Of a stretch of 64,000 bases of DNA, positions 11,894 to 23,787 are shown one piece after another. Source of the DNA: Helicoverpa zea (lineage: Eukaryota; Arthropoda; Insecta; Lepidoptera; Noctuidae); assembly GCF_022581195.2 (NCBI RefSeq), contig NC_061461.1, positions 558,001 through 622,000 on the forward strand. The letters are read 5' to 3'. The notes below the pieces were generated by a model. The model was not told the DNA's origin. It was given only the letters and a program-made list of their open reading frames with translations, and searched no databases. Within the stretch, counting starts at the first letter, position 1; each line of letters begins with the position of its first letter. The position numbers and the translations under genes were made by a program.

Positions 11894-12310
11894 CAAGTCA
11901 GTTCATATTCATATTCATATTTATTTGCATACCATAAAGTTATAAAGATGTTACAAGGGGCTTAAAGCTAGGTACATATTATGGACCCTGTTAGGGTACA
12001 GCAAAAGAAGGCTAGAAAGTCTAATTACAGTAGTAGATGCAATAGTAGATTAGGAAAACACAAGTTATTCATTCGACTATCTTTTTATCGTCAAGGTATT
12101 CTTTGACGCTATAGTAGCATTTGCTTAGGAGAAGTTTTTTCAATTTGTTTGCAAATATATGTGTCTTTTTTTTTCTTCTGGTTCTGGTCTGTTCGCTCAT
12201 CAGATCTTTGAAAGCGGTTCGATGATAATATACTGTTGTCCTGTTTACCTACGTGTGACACATAATATGGTATTTAAACGTCCTCCGCAAGAGAGCGAAC
12301 GTTTGTGCTA
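11894..12310 (-). mobile_element. LINE 3' end carried inside Helitron A
   Basis: Read on the minus strand this ends in GGTATGCAAATAAATATGAA with a (GAATAT)n tail, typical of a retroposed LINE 3' end. It is present in all three Helitron copies, with three tail units in A and two in B and C, so it was on board before they spread. Confidence 0.5.
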
Positions 12311-12639
12311 TTTATAAAGACGAAATTTTACCGTTGTGCAGTAGTGACGCACAGTATACACAGCACTTATGTTTCTTCTGATCTGCTGGCTCCACCAAGA
12401 AATGACAAATTGCGAGCGTACATTTTGAAAATCTTGGAAGAACTGCAGGCTTCAAGTGCCAACACACGAATTGGACTTACTCTCTCGGACGTATACTTTA
12501 CCTGATCGTGAACTAATGCAAACATTTCGGTGGAATTCCAACATAACATAGTGAGTGAGTGCACAGAAAATCCCCAAAATACAAGTAGTGAAACTATGCG
12601 CTTGCCTGATGACTCAGTCATCAACCACCCAGCTATTCC

Positions 12640-12830
12640 TCAATTGTGTGGGTGTTGGCTTCCAGTCAAACCGAATCTTTTTGAGTACCAATGTTTACTT
12701 GGAGTGCCTATCTGATCTCTTCAACCCAGTGAACTAGACACCGCGTTATCCGTGGTAAGTAAAACTGTTTGACAGACTTTCTGGCTCCTGCTTTGTCGCA
12801 GCTGCTGCAGAAAATGTACAAATGACAACT
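12640..12830 (-). mobile_element. Diverged SINE fragment carried inside Helitron A
   Basis: GTTGGCTTCCAGTC, GAGTACCA, GCCTATCTGA, CTTCAACCCAGT and CAGACTTTCTGGCTCCTG follow the order of the SINE at 5249-5631 with many differences. The same relic occurs in copies B and C. It is older than the Helitron copies. Confidence 0.55.
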
Positions 12831-13104
12831 TTGTTAGACCTTTGTTTTATGTGAGAATTACGTAATAATTTTCCAAATCGGTTGACTAGATCCAGAGATT
12901 TCCTCAACGTCACAAACTTTACTTCTTTTGTTTAGATAAATAGTCACACACCGTCGACACCACCTTGATTGATCAACCCGTGCTGCTGCTAAGTGGTAAT
13001 CCTAATTATATTGTTATGTAAAAGAATACACCTACGCTACGGCATAAGTAGTATTTTGACAATTCCAAATTGCCCACGCAGACGAAGTCGCGGGCAACAG
13101 CTAG

Positions 13105-15059
13105 TCTATCAATATGTCTGACATTTGTAGACTCGACCCACGCAAATGAAAGGTCGTTTGATCTTTGCATGTCTCCTTTTTAGGTGACTTGTGTAAACAA
13201 ATGCTGGTCAGTGGCGATTACCATTTGAAATTGTATCGTTTATATAAAATGCTTTATACCAGTTTGTCCTCCTTTCATTTCACTATTTAAAATAAGTGGT
13301 TTTTGATGTAATTAGATTTACAAAAACACAAAATCGTCTTCTTTCTGTTCTAGAAAAAACTTTATATATTTCAGCCGGAATTGATTTGATTAAAAATGTT
13401 ATCGTGCATTTGCGTTTTAATATTCATCAATATTTACGTTTTATTTAGTAGACATCCTTATATCATCACTTAAAATATCTCTATATCTAATTAAAATATA
13501 GATAACCAAATATGATCCGTTTTCTAGCTGCGTCACACAAGGAACTCCTTGTCGAAAATTGATCATTCAAAGGTTTCTTTCAGGGTACTATAATGGGACC
13601 CACATTTGAATGCAATCCCAGAGGATTGTTACATTACATAAAGCTATGGGTAGGTAATTCTGAAAAGTCACGAAAGTCGTCTTTGGTCCTCGTGGCCCCT
13701 CTCTAAAAGGCAGAAGACGGCACAAAAGCTGAGGTTTTTAGTGGGTGCAAGCCCCACATAACCTCGCCGTCTCCCCAGGCGGTGTGTGTATGCGTCAGGC
13801 ATTTTCCTCAGCTGAAACAAAAAAAGGTAATTCTGAAAAAAGAACATCTATTTAATAAGTGTTTGTCTTATTTACATGCACTTAACTTCATGTTTAATAT
13901 CTCGGTAAATCCCGAACCAGTTGGTAAGTGTTACTCTTCAGTTGAAGATGTTGCGATATCCTTCTGAGTGTCATAATTAATAGCAGTTATTGTTTGAACT
14001 ACTGATTATTACATGCCTGTTTATGTAATGTAGTAATATGCAACTACTACTACGACTTATTCATTTTACACACGCAATTCAAAACATTATCATTACAAAC
14101 AAAAGAAAGTACTTACTCTAGATCAAGTGTAATGTGTCATTCTCATTAGGCAGACTCATGCTATCTTTGTTGGGTTAATTTAAAAGCTGTCTAGGACCGG
14201 GACGTTTGGATTGGTAATAAAGTGCACTGATTCTACTAAATTCATATATGGTTTGTATAAGTTTGTCTTTTACGACTTTTCATAACAGTGGTCGAAAAAC
14301 AGTTCAGTCCTTTATAAACTGGTCAGATAATGAGGGTAAAACTACGCGGATGATGATATCAAAGTTATTTTAAAAATCATTAATTCCCAAAAGACGTATG
14401 CAGATAAAAATACAAATGGTATAGATAAAATTTAATATCAGGATATTGTTTAGTCATAATCTTTAGTTTTATCTGATAGCAGAGATATTTATATTGCCAA
14501 TTAAAACTAAAGAACGTTGTTTTAATGAAGCCATTCATATTGTGAATTGCCTATTCACTTTCCTACAATCGAAATAGTAATGTAATGGTGATGTAGATAC
14601 TAAATGATGTATCGAAACCAATATTAAAGGGCTAATCGTTTTGATGACAAAACAGAAAAATATTGACGGAAGAATTAAATACTTAAATAGTATCTGTTAA
14701 TTCTTTCATACTTTAACTGTTTGGATATTTTGATGATGGTAAGTTTAAAAGAAACATCGAGTAATAATTGTGTGATGCAGATCTTAAATAATTATTGTTT
14801 TATATACCTAGGTTTAAAGAATATAACAAGTTGGCGCCTGATTACAACTTTAAAGCAATATAATCAGCGTGCGCTGGTTTTAAATCTCTGTTAGGCGTCA
14901 AGAGTCTGTTGCGACCAAAGTTTTTGCAAGTCCTGTTTTAAAAATAAATAAGACCGTAGTTTCCAGTTCTTTAAACAATTCTTGGTGTTAGTATTTGTTA
15001 AGGTTCCTTTTTCTTACTGAATCATAAGTACTCATACTGAACTATATTATAATTTTTTT
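13105..15059. other. AT-rich non-coding DNA with a GC-rich hairpin island
   Basis: No gene seen. At 13690-13815 is a GC-rich island with a near-palindromic hairpin (GAGGTT...GTGGG at 13731-13745 against CCCAC...AACCTC ending at 13765). It looks like the end of a repeat but I cannot place it in a family. Confidence 0.35.
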
Positions 15060-15299
15060 ATCCCTATTCCTTTACTCTCATAACCCGATGGGACGGCAAT
15101 CCGACACGACCGGAAAGAGATCAGGCGCAGGACCGACATTTACGTGCTCTCCGATGCACGGGTGAATCAATCACCAACTTCCAGAAAGTGAAAGTTTAAG
15201 AAAACCCAAACCAAAGCGATTTCGGCCTGACCCGGGAATCGAACCCGAGACCTCTGGCACAGCAGCCGCGCTCGCGACCACTAGACCAACGAGGCAGCC
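15060..15299 (-). mobile_element. tRNA-derived SINE of a second family
   Basis: On the minus strand the head has A box TGGTCTAGTGG (15288-15278) and B box GGTTCGATTCC (15245-15235) within a tRNA-like region of about 70 bases. A unique body follows, ending in GAGAGTAAAGGAATAGGGA and an A-rich stretch near 15050. The body is unrelated to the 5249-5631 family. The head is not a working tRNA: its stems are imperfect and it continues into a SINE body. Confidence 0.65.
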
Positions 15300-17439
15300 A
15301 AAGGAATTATATCTACCTCATTTTACAATATCCTTGATATAGCACGAATTCTAAAGGCTTAAAGATTCGGATATAAATAACTGTTTTTTTTTACCTCACT
15401 ATGGCTATGCGTGATTTAAAGATTTCACATTGTTATAATTTTGCGAATTATTCTGTTTAATCAGCATATATTATTATGCATGTTTATGTATGCGTGCGTT
15501 ATGCGGAAGATATTCTTTCGCGTGGGCAGTAAGTCGGTAACATGAAATTATGATTTAAATGTGAATATTAGTCTGTTATGTTATCGTTGGAGTCTTGATT
15601 TACTTATGTAATGAATAAATTAGGCTTCAGAAAGAACAAAGGTAGGCTTTAGTGAGTAAAAGTCTCTCCTCTGGGCTCACAGCACCAGGGGTTATTTGAA
15701 GATTCTCTGAACTTGACATGGTAATCCTTTTGAGTGGTAGATTCAATGTTCCCGTTTAAAATATACAACCCTTCCTTATTCGTAATAGCTTAGAGCTTAT
15801 AAGGCCTTTAAGAAGTACTTATACAAAATTTTACAATATCGTTATTTGGTTCAAGATATTGCGACCCAAAACTGGATTTGTACCATGGCATTTGGAATAA
15901 AAAATGTGGACACATAAATCGTATCACAAAGAATAGTAAGTATGTATAATGAAATAGATCAGATGTTCCGACACTATTGGTGAATGGTTCTGTTTGATTT
16001 ATAGTTGTTCGGTCTGTGTGTGTCCGGGTTATAAAACCAATAGGTACCTCTGATAATGTGACCCACATTTTGATGTGTCACATACTTATCTATTGGTTGT
16101 TTTTGGTTACCTATACAACATGATGATCATCTCACTAGTTCCTTTGAATGGACCCACTTTAGGGCACAGGCGTTAAATGGAATTATAATTAATGTTAATT
16201 TATTTTATTATAGTCGACAGTAATTAGTTACCTACACCTTCTTTAATGAATCACAGAATTAATTAAAATAAAATCAGTTTTTGATCGAGATGGTCTTTTC
16301 CATGAACCTAATCACGCCGACCATTTTTATAGGCAGATTTATTTTTCTAATCATCATGGAGGCCACATAACAATTGTAATTAAGCCCAAATCAAATTAAG
16401 AGACACGTGAATAGACACTGATGATACGTAATTGACACCCAAATACAAAGGAATTCCAAGCTTTTCTGTTAATTTATTTGACTGTCGGCACAATGGGCTT
16501 AGTATCAATCATTCAATCATTTTAACTATTTACATATGAAGGTTCATACCTTCCCCTTTATAATTACTGCAATTTTTATTGTGAGCAACGATAACTTTTG
16601 CTATTCAGAAAGTCACTGCCAAGCAAAAATAACTCTTATTTCCAGGGTAACAAGATCTATGTCTCGGGATGGGTACATACAGTGACGTTTGCAAGGATTG
16701 GTATGCAGATTGGTCGCAGATGAACAAACAAAAGATTCTTGCACCAAAAGTTACCCTTGAACTTCTCAACTTGAACAATGGCATTTAATATTGACTATTA
16801 TTTAGGTTTCAAGAGCTTTCAATTTAGTACCTACTGTACTATTGTGTGTAACTAGTGAGCGATTCTTTTGTAATGATATAAGAAAGGATTTGATTAAGCA
16901 ATAATAGTAAATTATAGGCGTAGGTCCGTCATCACGAATTCACGATTTTATGCCATGTGTCCCTGAACGAGGTTATTTTTTTTTTGCATTTTACACTTGA
17001 AAAATTAATTGAGTATCAATTAAGTTGCCATCATCCTTTGTATTTCCTGATTTAACAAGATTAATCCAGCTTAATCAGGAATCGAATCCAATAATTTTCC
17101 CCACAATCTTTCAATAGTTTCACAAAGCGTAATGCCAATTTGGCGATATAATTATATCCCTAGACCTATCATCTATCTGAGATGGATATGGACCATAAAC
17201 TTAATTAAAATCTCCAAAAGTGAGCACCTTGTTCTCCGACTGTCAAGAAGGGTTATATTTTTCATATCATTAGTCCACATTGAATTCCTCCGTGATCCTC
17301 AAACATTCCAAAGACCAAACAATAAAGCGACCCTGTCAATCAGACCAGACCACCCGACCTCGTAACGAGAGCACTCCAATATACTGATCACGGCGGCTGT
17401 CCGTCAGACTGTGTCAATGGTCTGACCTTTCTGCCTTGA
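15300..17439. other. AT-rich non-coding DNA
   Basis: No convincing exon, RNA gene or named repeat. Small open frames (for example 15808-16068 on the minus strand and 17132-17365 on the plus strand) have no splice support or recognisable domain. Confidence 0.35.
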
Positions 17440-17618
17440 CGACCAGAACAATCAGATCAAAATGCTTGAGTATGGTGCAATATGGATTTTGTCCTTGATA
17501 GATTTGTGTGGTGTAGGATGAAGTGGTGGGGTTTATAAGGTCTTTTATTAACTTGCAATAATAGAAACTGGTACCATCTATGTTCTATGCAAATAAATGT
17601 ATCTTTCTTTCTTTCTTG
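17440..17618 (+). mobile_element. LINE 3' end with (TTTC)n tail
   Basis: The sequence ends ATGCAAATAAATGTATC followed by a run of TTTC units at about 17600-17617. This form (TGCAAATAAAT plus a short tandem tail) is typical of insect LINE 3' termini. No coding part remains. Confidence 0.4.
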
Positions 17619-18639
17619 ACGAAGTACTTAGGTACCTGTTATGTTAAGTATGATAATATCTATTTCCGTGACTGGTTCAACAACGTTAAACCAAAACTTA
17701 TATCTAGCAGATTAGACGTGAAATGACTATGTCAATCATAGAGTGATGATACAGTATCGTACGTATAAACTAAAGCAGATTCTGGTTAGGATCTAGGGAA
17801 GAATCGAAGCATCTTTAGGCGCTTCTAGGATCGATAATTTTTCGGTAATGCTCGATGCTTCAGATACCTTTTAGTCCTCATCCTAATATCAAAGAGGCAG
17901 ACTTCTTAGATGATCCTTGCGATGCAATTCTCATTTCGTGATCGATTGAACTTTTCGGCTCTAGTTGCAAGCAATGAGCCCCGCCTATTATTAACCCCTA
18001 TAATTATCTTTAAAACTGTGAAGAACTTTCTATTTCGTTCCTAGACTTATTTTAAACGTTATGCAATGTATTTTACACTTTATACTTGCATGGCCTGCAG
18101 GTCATTGGCTAATATGATTAAAACTAATGTTTATAGCGGTCAGAGGTGGTGCTGCACTCGTCGCTTCATCTTAATGTTACTGTATTTAAATCTGTTACTT
18201 CACATAGCTTTAGGGAAGTGCCATCATTTTAATAGGTTGCCTAATCTATGGCTAGTTAGTCTGATTTGTTGGTACTTGAGTATTGGTAACGGTGTGATTT
18301 ATGTCTTTTATAATTTATTTGATGGATATTGTTCATATTTCTACAGAGTTTGATGGATCATTTTGAAGAAGAAAGGCGTTTTTTTATTGCTATTCGGTTA
18401 TGTCATAAGTAGTACTATAAACATTTATGTAACTATCTAGGTATTACTACTTCGTCATTTAGTTGCTAGAACGATGTTATTATTATTATTTCTTTTTTAT
18501 TTTGCTTTATATAACTTGGTTTGTTTAATCTATTAACTTCTTAAAATAGTTTGTATAATAATTTTCTCTAATAACTTCCTAGTTCAACTTGCACTGTATA
18601 ACTTTCTCAAAGTCAACCCAAAAAATATTGTAAACATTT

Positions 18640-18851
18640 CTTTTTCATGTTATTATCGTATGTATCAATACATACAAATTGTAACACCTATTATGTTTTT
18701 AAAAAGAGTAACCATGGAGTTTCTTGCCCGTTCTTCTCCATAGGAAGCTACTTTTGGAATGGGCAACTAGAATCAAACTTAGTTATAATTTTGACGTTCA
18801 TAAGTGCTTGTAAAGGCCTACATGAAATAAATGATTTGATTTGATTTGATG
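18640..18851 (+). mobile_element. LINE 3' end with (GATTT)n tail
   Basis: The 3' terminus has GTTTCTTGCCCGTTCTTCTC, GGGCAACTAGAATCAAACTT and GAAATAAATGATTTGATTTG, ending at 18851. The order and the short tandem tail are characteristic of a widespread lepidopteran LINE 3'UTR. The element is severely 5'-truncated and without a usable frame. Confidence 0.55.
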
Positions 18852-19351
18852 CTTTTTTTTCAGAATATTTCAACATCCTGTTTATTATAGCATATTGTTT
18901 TATTATGTTAATATGGACACGGAATTTTACAGTTGCATAAATTGATCCATAATTCGTCCTTGATATAATTTTTTTACGACAATAGTTGTTCAGTTACATG
19001 ATTGTCCGCTAAAACTTATTTATTTTGGAAATGAATAAAAGATTCCACATTGTCATTAGAATGTTTATCAGTTTCTACTAAAAAATTACCATTGACTTGA
19101 GTACTGATAAGTTTAAGTTATTTCAGCAAGGCAAACACAACAATAGTTATTTATCAACTTCAGCAATGAATTCCAAAGTTTTGACTCCCGTGAGAACCGA
19201 TTAAAAACAAAAGAACATTGCTCAGCTGTCATTTTGTGTTACTAATTGTTACATAGATGATTTATACCATTTTGAGACTTGGCAGGATACAAGAGTAGAT
19301 TCCTGGAATTTTAATCAGATATTGATGCTAACCTATGTGGTTAGTAAATTG

Positions 19352-20440
19352 ATATTTTTTTTTTTTTTTTTTTTTCAAAATACACTTTATATAATCTATT
19401 TCTACAATGTACACACTATACATATATACAAACTTAAACTACTTATCTTGAAACAAAACTAAAAGTAAAATACTATATACAAAATATATATAAACATAAA
19501 ATATAAAAGAGCATCGATCAGGCGTCGAAGTATTCCTCCGCATCACTGTCCTCCGGAAACGTGCCCAGAAGACTGGCTGCATTGCCACGTTGAATGGCAA
19601 TGCTAATTCTTTGTCCGAAGAATAAGCCAGCCCTCTGGTCACGCGAAGCGTCGACGAGCCTTTTCGCGATGTCCTTATAAAGTAACCGCGTACTCGGGCC
19701 CCATAGTCCGAGCGTTTCGACCCCAAATGGCTCAAAAGTATAGTTCCCAATAAGGTTACCATACTTGCGCCGCTTGGTGGTCTCTGCAGAAGCAGCAGCC
19801 GCACCAGCATGACCTGCCGTGCAGGGAAGATGCGATGGCGCCAGGGTGTCGACGCACGTTGCATCCCACACCAAGGGCCTACCCAACTTCCATGGCAACA
19901 ACGTCATACCATCTGGCCTCTTTCCATCGTCACGTACCAGTCCATTAGGCTCTAACACGGCTGGCACGCCGGCGGTGGAAAGAGCACGACGGATAATGTC
20001 GTTAATGCTGGCATGCCGTGCAATACGACCAGCACTTCTGCAGCACGACAGACCATGGTGCCCGAGGCTGTCGACGGCTTCACCGCAATGGCAGCGATGC
20101 GGAGCAACACAGGGAGCGTCTAACCGTAAGCATGTAGCGATGCGGAACGTTGTGTCATCCAGCATAGTGCCTATGCTAGATGACGGGATCGCCTGTAACC
20201 AGAGGCCCGACTCCCACTCTCCCACAGCCAACAAACGGGCACGCTCAGCAGCACTATTACACGTATTTAATAGATTATTCCGTATAGTGCTACAGAGCGG
20301 CCCGTCCCATTGTCTCTGAGAGCAGCGGTTGCCGGGCAAATCCGTATTGGGAGTAGCCATTTTCCAGGCATCCAGCGCGTCGGTCAAACACGGTACTTCA
20401 ACATCAACCAGTGATAAATTAAAATTTGGGAAACTTTACA
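19352..20440 (-). mobile_element. 5'-truncated LINE with poly(A) tail
   Basis: Reading on the minus strand, about 1 kb of LINE sequence ends in a run of over 20 A (T-run at about 19352-19374 on the plus strand) after an AT-rich 3'UTR. The 5' boundary is near 20440, where the frame is lost. Related to the fragment at 41464-41760. Confidence 0.75.
19518..20435 (-). pseudogene. LINE ORF2 C-terminal fragment: zinc knuckle and endonuclease-like domain
   Basis: A frame of about 300 residues is open up to a TGA at 19518; no true start is present because the 5' part of the element, with the reverse transcriptase, is missing. Counting from the Leu codon at 20387, residues 99-115 form a Cys/His cluster (C-x-C-x9-H-x3-C, with HHGLSC). 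Residues 156-175 have KRPDG followed by WD, a PD-x15-D spacing like the restriction-like endonuclease downstream of the reverse transcriptase in R2/R4/CRE-type LINEs. The C-terminus has ETLG and QRISIAIQRGNAASLLGT, a block shared with the 41.5 kb copy. The frame is intact, so the insertion may be fairly recent. Family placement is from memory of similar proteins. Confidence 0.7.
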
Positions 20441-20970
20441 TATGGATCGTTGGTTTTTCAGGTTGTTTTTGGTATGGGGATTAGTTATTTACTTATAAAA
20501 CATACATAATAAAGAATAATACAGGTTATTATTACCATAGTATAAATAAAGAGTTTATTCTCTTTCTTTACAATTTTATTTTTATTCTTGTTTAATAAGT
20601 TCACTGAGTCTGAAATTGCAATTGTACTTATGAAGTTTTTGTATGCAGTAAGGTACCTATATTTTAAAATTCAAATGATAATTTTTCATTTTAAATAGAC
20701 AAAAATAATATGTGTATGTAAAAACAGCTTTACTGTTATAGGTGACCTACATTATGATGATAAAGTAATTTATATCAAAATTAATGCGATCCTAACCTTC
20801 CACAGTGTCATAATACGCCCACGCTTTAAACTTTACGACGTGTTTTCTAGTATTTATAATAATTTAAAATTATTACATTCTATTTAGGTACGTCTGTTGC
20901 GCAAAAATATTTCTTCGTCATATTATTTCATTGTCATTAAAGCAAAAAGTGCACTTTGGAAAGTACTTAC

Positions 20971-21017
20971 ATATGTACCTACTACATATGTAGTCCTCGC
21001 TGTTATTGCGGGGGACA
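20971..21017 (-). other. Candidate upstream exon of gene 2 (47 nt)
   Basis: On the minus strand a T-rich acceptor ending CCAAAG precedes TGTCCCCC..., and the stretch ends at a consensus donor GTAAGT (20970-20965). Read from phase 1 it encodes SPAITARTTYVVGTY and ends exactly on a codon boundary, the phase needed to join the gene 2 transmembrane exon at 7225. The result would be a plausible extracellular juxtamembrane segment. Transcript evidence is needed; chance is not excluded for an exon this short. Confidence 0.35.
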
Positions 21018-21169
21018 CTTTGGAAATTCCAACAAAAAAATCTTTTCAGCCTTATAATTTATATAATACTCAATTTTTTTTTATTTCGAATAGTGGACTA
21101 TTATATATTCCAGTAGCTATAAGCATACTTACCTTTTTTTTTTTAGCGACGTTAAAAATCATCAAATGA

Positions 21170-21330
21170 CCCCTCCCGCTGTGGGTTAGAGCGGTGAGGG
21201 AGTGTCAGACTCTTACTGACTAAAAACCGTCGTGTTCCGTCGTAGGCCCTTCATGTGCCAGGGTCACGGTATCTCTTTCGAACAACCCGCAGCCCCGGCA
21301 GGCCCTGGCTCTACTGGGCCCCGCAAGCAT
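21170..21330. repeat. GC-rich interspersed repeat fragment
   Basis: A run including GGTGAGGGAGTGTCAGACTC, AAACCGTCGTGTTCCGTCG and CCCGCAGCCCCGGCAGGCCC stands out sharply from its AT-rich surroundings. I recognise it as a recurrent lepidopteran repeat but cannot name the family. No coding content. Confidence 0.45.
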
Positions 21331-22457
21331 ACCTACTTACCTTGATCAATGATTCCTTGTGGTCACCTATTATTAGCCACGATTTCCTCAAAACTAATCC
21401 AGTTAATCATATAACTTTTAAACACCAGCCTTATCAAAATAATGGTGTGTTGTCTATGCTCATGGTTGTTTCAAAAGTCATCTATAGCTTGCGGGCGATG
21501 TCAGGGCATTAAGCTATACTTAGAAGTAATTACGACTGTTTTGTTTTGAAGATAGGATTGATTTGACAGTTCAATAGTGCGTGATAAATGAGTTTTATCG
21601 CTTTTTAATGTTGTTTTTCGTCTTGTAATAAGCTGTGTTGATTTTCAGGGATTTTAAACTACATTAAAATAAATAACTGTAGATAAAGTCACTTTATTTT
21701 TTGTTTCTGAAATGCAATATGAAAACGGGTATCACACAAAACAAATAATTTCTGCAGACATGTTTTGCGATGGTACCGAGAAGATAAATATTGTTATTCT
21801 AAAATTCGAGTCGTCGATTTGGTTTAGGTAATTTTAAAGTTTTATAAAGACTTTTTGAGCTGGATCAAAAAGTCTCATTCAAAAATTATCATAACCTCGA
21901 ATAATAAATTTATCTACTGAACCACAACTGGCCTACAACTGGTCGCATGCGGAATTAGTAATGTCTTTCATCATAAACCTAATGTAGCGAGTTGTGAACG
22001 TAACCATAGCGCGATGCAGGAAGCGCCGTCAGCGCCATCTATCGAGCACGTGTGTAGTTTTTGAATGTAGGAAAATAAAGACTAATTTTATTTACTAGGA
22101 ATAGATCTTAAAGGATAGTATATACCTTTTTATTCTCGCTTAGAATAATAATAAATGGCCTAATTTTTGTATTTATTGCTAACAACACGGAACAGAAAAT
22201 AAATGTAGATAGGTACCTATTCAACAATTTTCAAGGTATCTACATTGTTATTGTAAGGTTGGTCAACATTGAATTAAGAAGCTATGTCATAATAATAGTA
22301 TTTACTTAAAAAATTAAACTGTAATATGATTATAACGAGCATCTTCAAGGAAACAGCGAATTAAAAATTTATTCTCATTACACACGTCTCGTATTTTATG
22401 TAGTTGTTAAATAAATTCTTTAAGAAAAAGAAAATCTATTTCTTAAAATAAATGTGC

Positions 22458-22462
22458 AAAAA
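22458..22462 (-). terminator. Pol III terminator of tRNA-Ala
   Basis: A run of five T on the minus strand, six bases after the discriminator base, the expected oligo-T stop for RNA polymerase III. Confidence 0.75.
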
Positions 22463-22468
22463 GAGACT

Positions 22469-22541
22469 TGGAGGCGCCGGGTATCGATCCCGGTACCTCT
22501 CGCATGCTAAGCGAGCGCTCTACCATCTGAGCTACGCCCCC
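22469..22541 (-). tRNA. tRNA-Ala (anticodon AGC)
   Basis: A 73-nt sequence on the minus strand folds as a complete cloverleaf. The acceptor stem GGGGGCG pairs with CGCCTCC and includes the G3:U70 wobble that identifies alanine tRNAs. It has D arm TAGCTCAGATGGTAGAGCG, anticodon loop TTAGCAT (AGC), T arm with GGATCGATACC and discriminator A. The internal A and B boxes are intact. A TTTTT Pol III terminator lies at 22462-22458. There is no intron. Unlike the SINE heads here, no SINE body follows, so it looks like a genuine gene. Confidence 0.95.
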
Positions 22542-23568
22542 TGATAGAAGCAGGGTCAAAATTGTTGTTCATTTACTAAACTGTGTGCAGAAGCATTCTG
22601 TTGAATATTTTCGGCAAACCAGCAGTCAGGTATTTACTATGATTTCATATTGAATTGAATAAATCAATAAAACGGTATGGATCAAATCAATTTTTCTTTG
22701 AAATTCTTACCTATGTGTAAATTACAGGTCACATTGTAATAAGATAATTTTAATATAAGAAAAGGGTAATTAATTTGATTATCCATAATATTACATAACA
22801 TGTGGTTATTTTACAAACCAGAACAATAATAAATCATCTTCCTTAGGAAAGTTACGTAACAAAACAAAACCAAGCAATTATCTATTTAATTGTTTTAAAC
22901 ATATAAATGCGTAGACGTTTAAATGAATTATAATGAGACATAAATGCACACGCACACGCATAGGTACATTCTCATAGCTTCGAAAAAGGGTTAAAAATAT
23001 TATGTAAAGGTCGCATCGCATATCAGCTGACTTAAGCTAAGTAAATTACTATAAAAAATCATTGAAGTAAATAAAATGTTTCTTTATTACGCGTTATGTC
23101 GCATTTCATTGTTAAACATCTGTTTTATCAAACATAGAATTGACGGACACGGTGTCTTAGAAGCATGTGAGTGTGCTGTATTTAAGACTATGTAGGTAGG
23201 TACACTCTACTGAGTATACCTAACTAAATGATAATTTTATTTTCACCATTCTTACATACAGGATGTAACCTATTTATGCCTCCATGACTCACACGTCACT
23301 AGTACAGCAGTATCATCGATTAGGGACAAACAAACCTTATTAACCTGTAGCCCGCTGGGGTCGGATGTATCGTCAGTTCATTGTAATTGCAACAAGAACA
23401 GTAATTAGCAATGTCAGCAGCGGGCGCAGGGTTACGTGTCAATATTGGTTCAGCAGTGGGCGGGTGACTTGTGTGTGTATGGTCTTGAGCAATTTTATAG
23501 CAAGTCGTCTGCTAATCAAGTTACATACAAAAAAAAAAACATTAATAGGACGTAGTAGTATATACATA
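22542..23568. other. AT-rich non-coding DNA
   Basis: No gene or recognised repeat. A modest GC-rich patch at 23340-23480 (CAGCAGCGGGCGCAGGG) has a plus-strand frame without splice or domain support. Confidence 0.35.
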
Positions 23569-23787
23569 TATGTCCTCTTATATTCTCTCTTATGTACTCT
23601 CTTCAATACTATCTTATATACTCCTCTTATGTTCTCTCTTATGAACTCTCTTATGTTCTCTCTTTTATACTCTCTTATGTACTCTCTTATATAGTCTCTT
23701 ATGTCCTCTTTTATATTCTCTCTTATGTACTCTCGTATATACTCTCTTATGTACTTTCTTATATACTCTCTTATGTCCTCTTTTATA
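23569..23787. repeat. Minisatellite, 12-bp unit TTATRTNCTCTC (array 1)
   Basis: About 18 imperfect copies of a 12-base unit (TTATGTACTCTC, TTATATACTCTC, TTATGTCCTCTC). Frames of repeated Tyr-Ser-Leu/Met across it are by-products of the repeat. The array stops at the MITE and resumes at 24175. Confidence 0.85.

Larger units (their letters stand above)
9614..13104 (+). mobile_element. Helitron copy A, full length (~3.49 kb), non-autonomous
   Basis: The element starts with TC (TCTATACATATAATAAAAT at 9614) and ends in CTAG at 13101-13104. Just before the end is a GC hairpin (TTGCCC at 13070-13075 paired with GGGCAA at 13092-13097, with an inner GAC-GAA-GTC stem). It sits between A (9613) and T (13105) with no target duplication, the canonical Helitron insertion. 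It encodes no Rep/helicase protein, so it must be moved in trans. Its open frames of up to about 105 codons recur in copies B and C but resemble nothing I recognise. The interior carries older LINE and SINE fragments. Length matches copy C (3,488 bp) and the two parts of copy B (3,489 bp). Confidence 0.85.
20441..22468. other. Non-coding DNA with one candidate exon and one repeat fragment
   Basis: Mostly AT-rich. It holds the candidate gene 2 exon at 20971-21017 and the GC-rich repeat at 21170-21330. A second GC-rich patch at 22010-22060 (GCGCCGTCAGCGCCATC) is probably another repeat scrap. Confidence 0.35.

Noticed and set aside
10739..12737. Frames of 60-105 codons in Helitron A and their copies at 52.5-58 kb
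   Set aside because: They recur only because the Helitron recurs; they overlap on both strands, have no recognisable domain, and the SINE and LINE fragments account for parts of them.
15228..15300. tRNA gene on the minus strand
   Set aside because: A and B boxes are present, but the stems are imperfect and the sequence continues into a SINE body.
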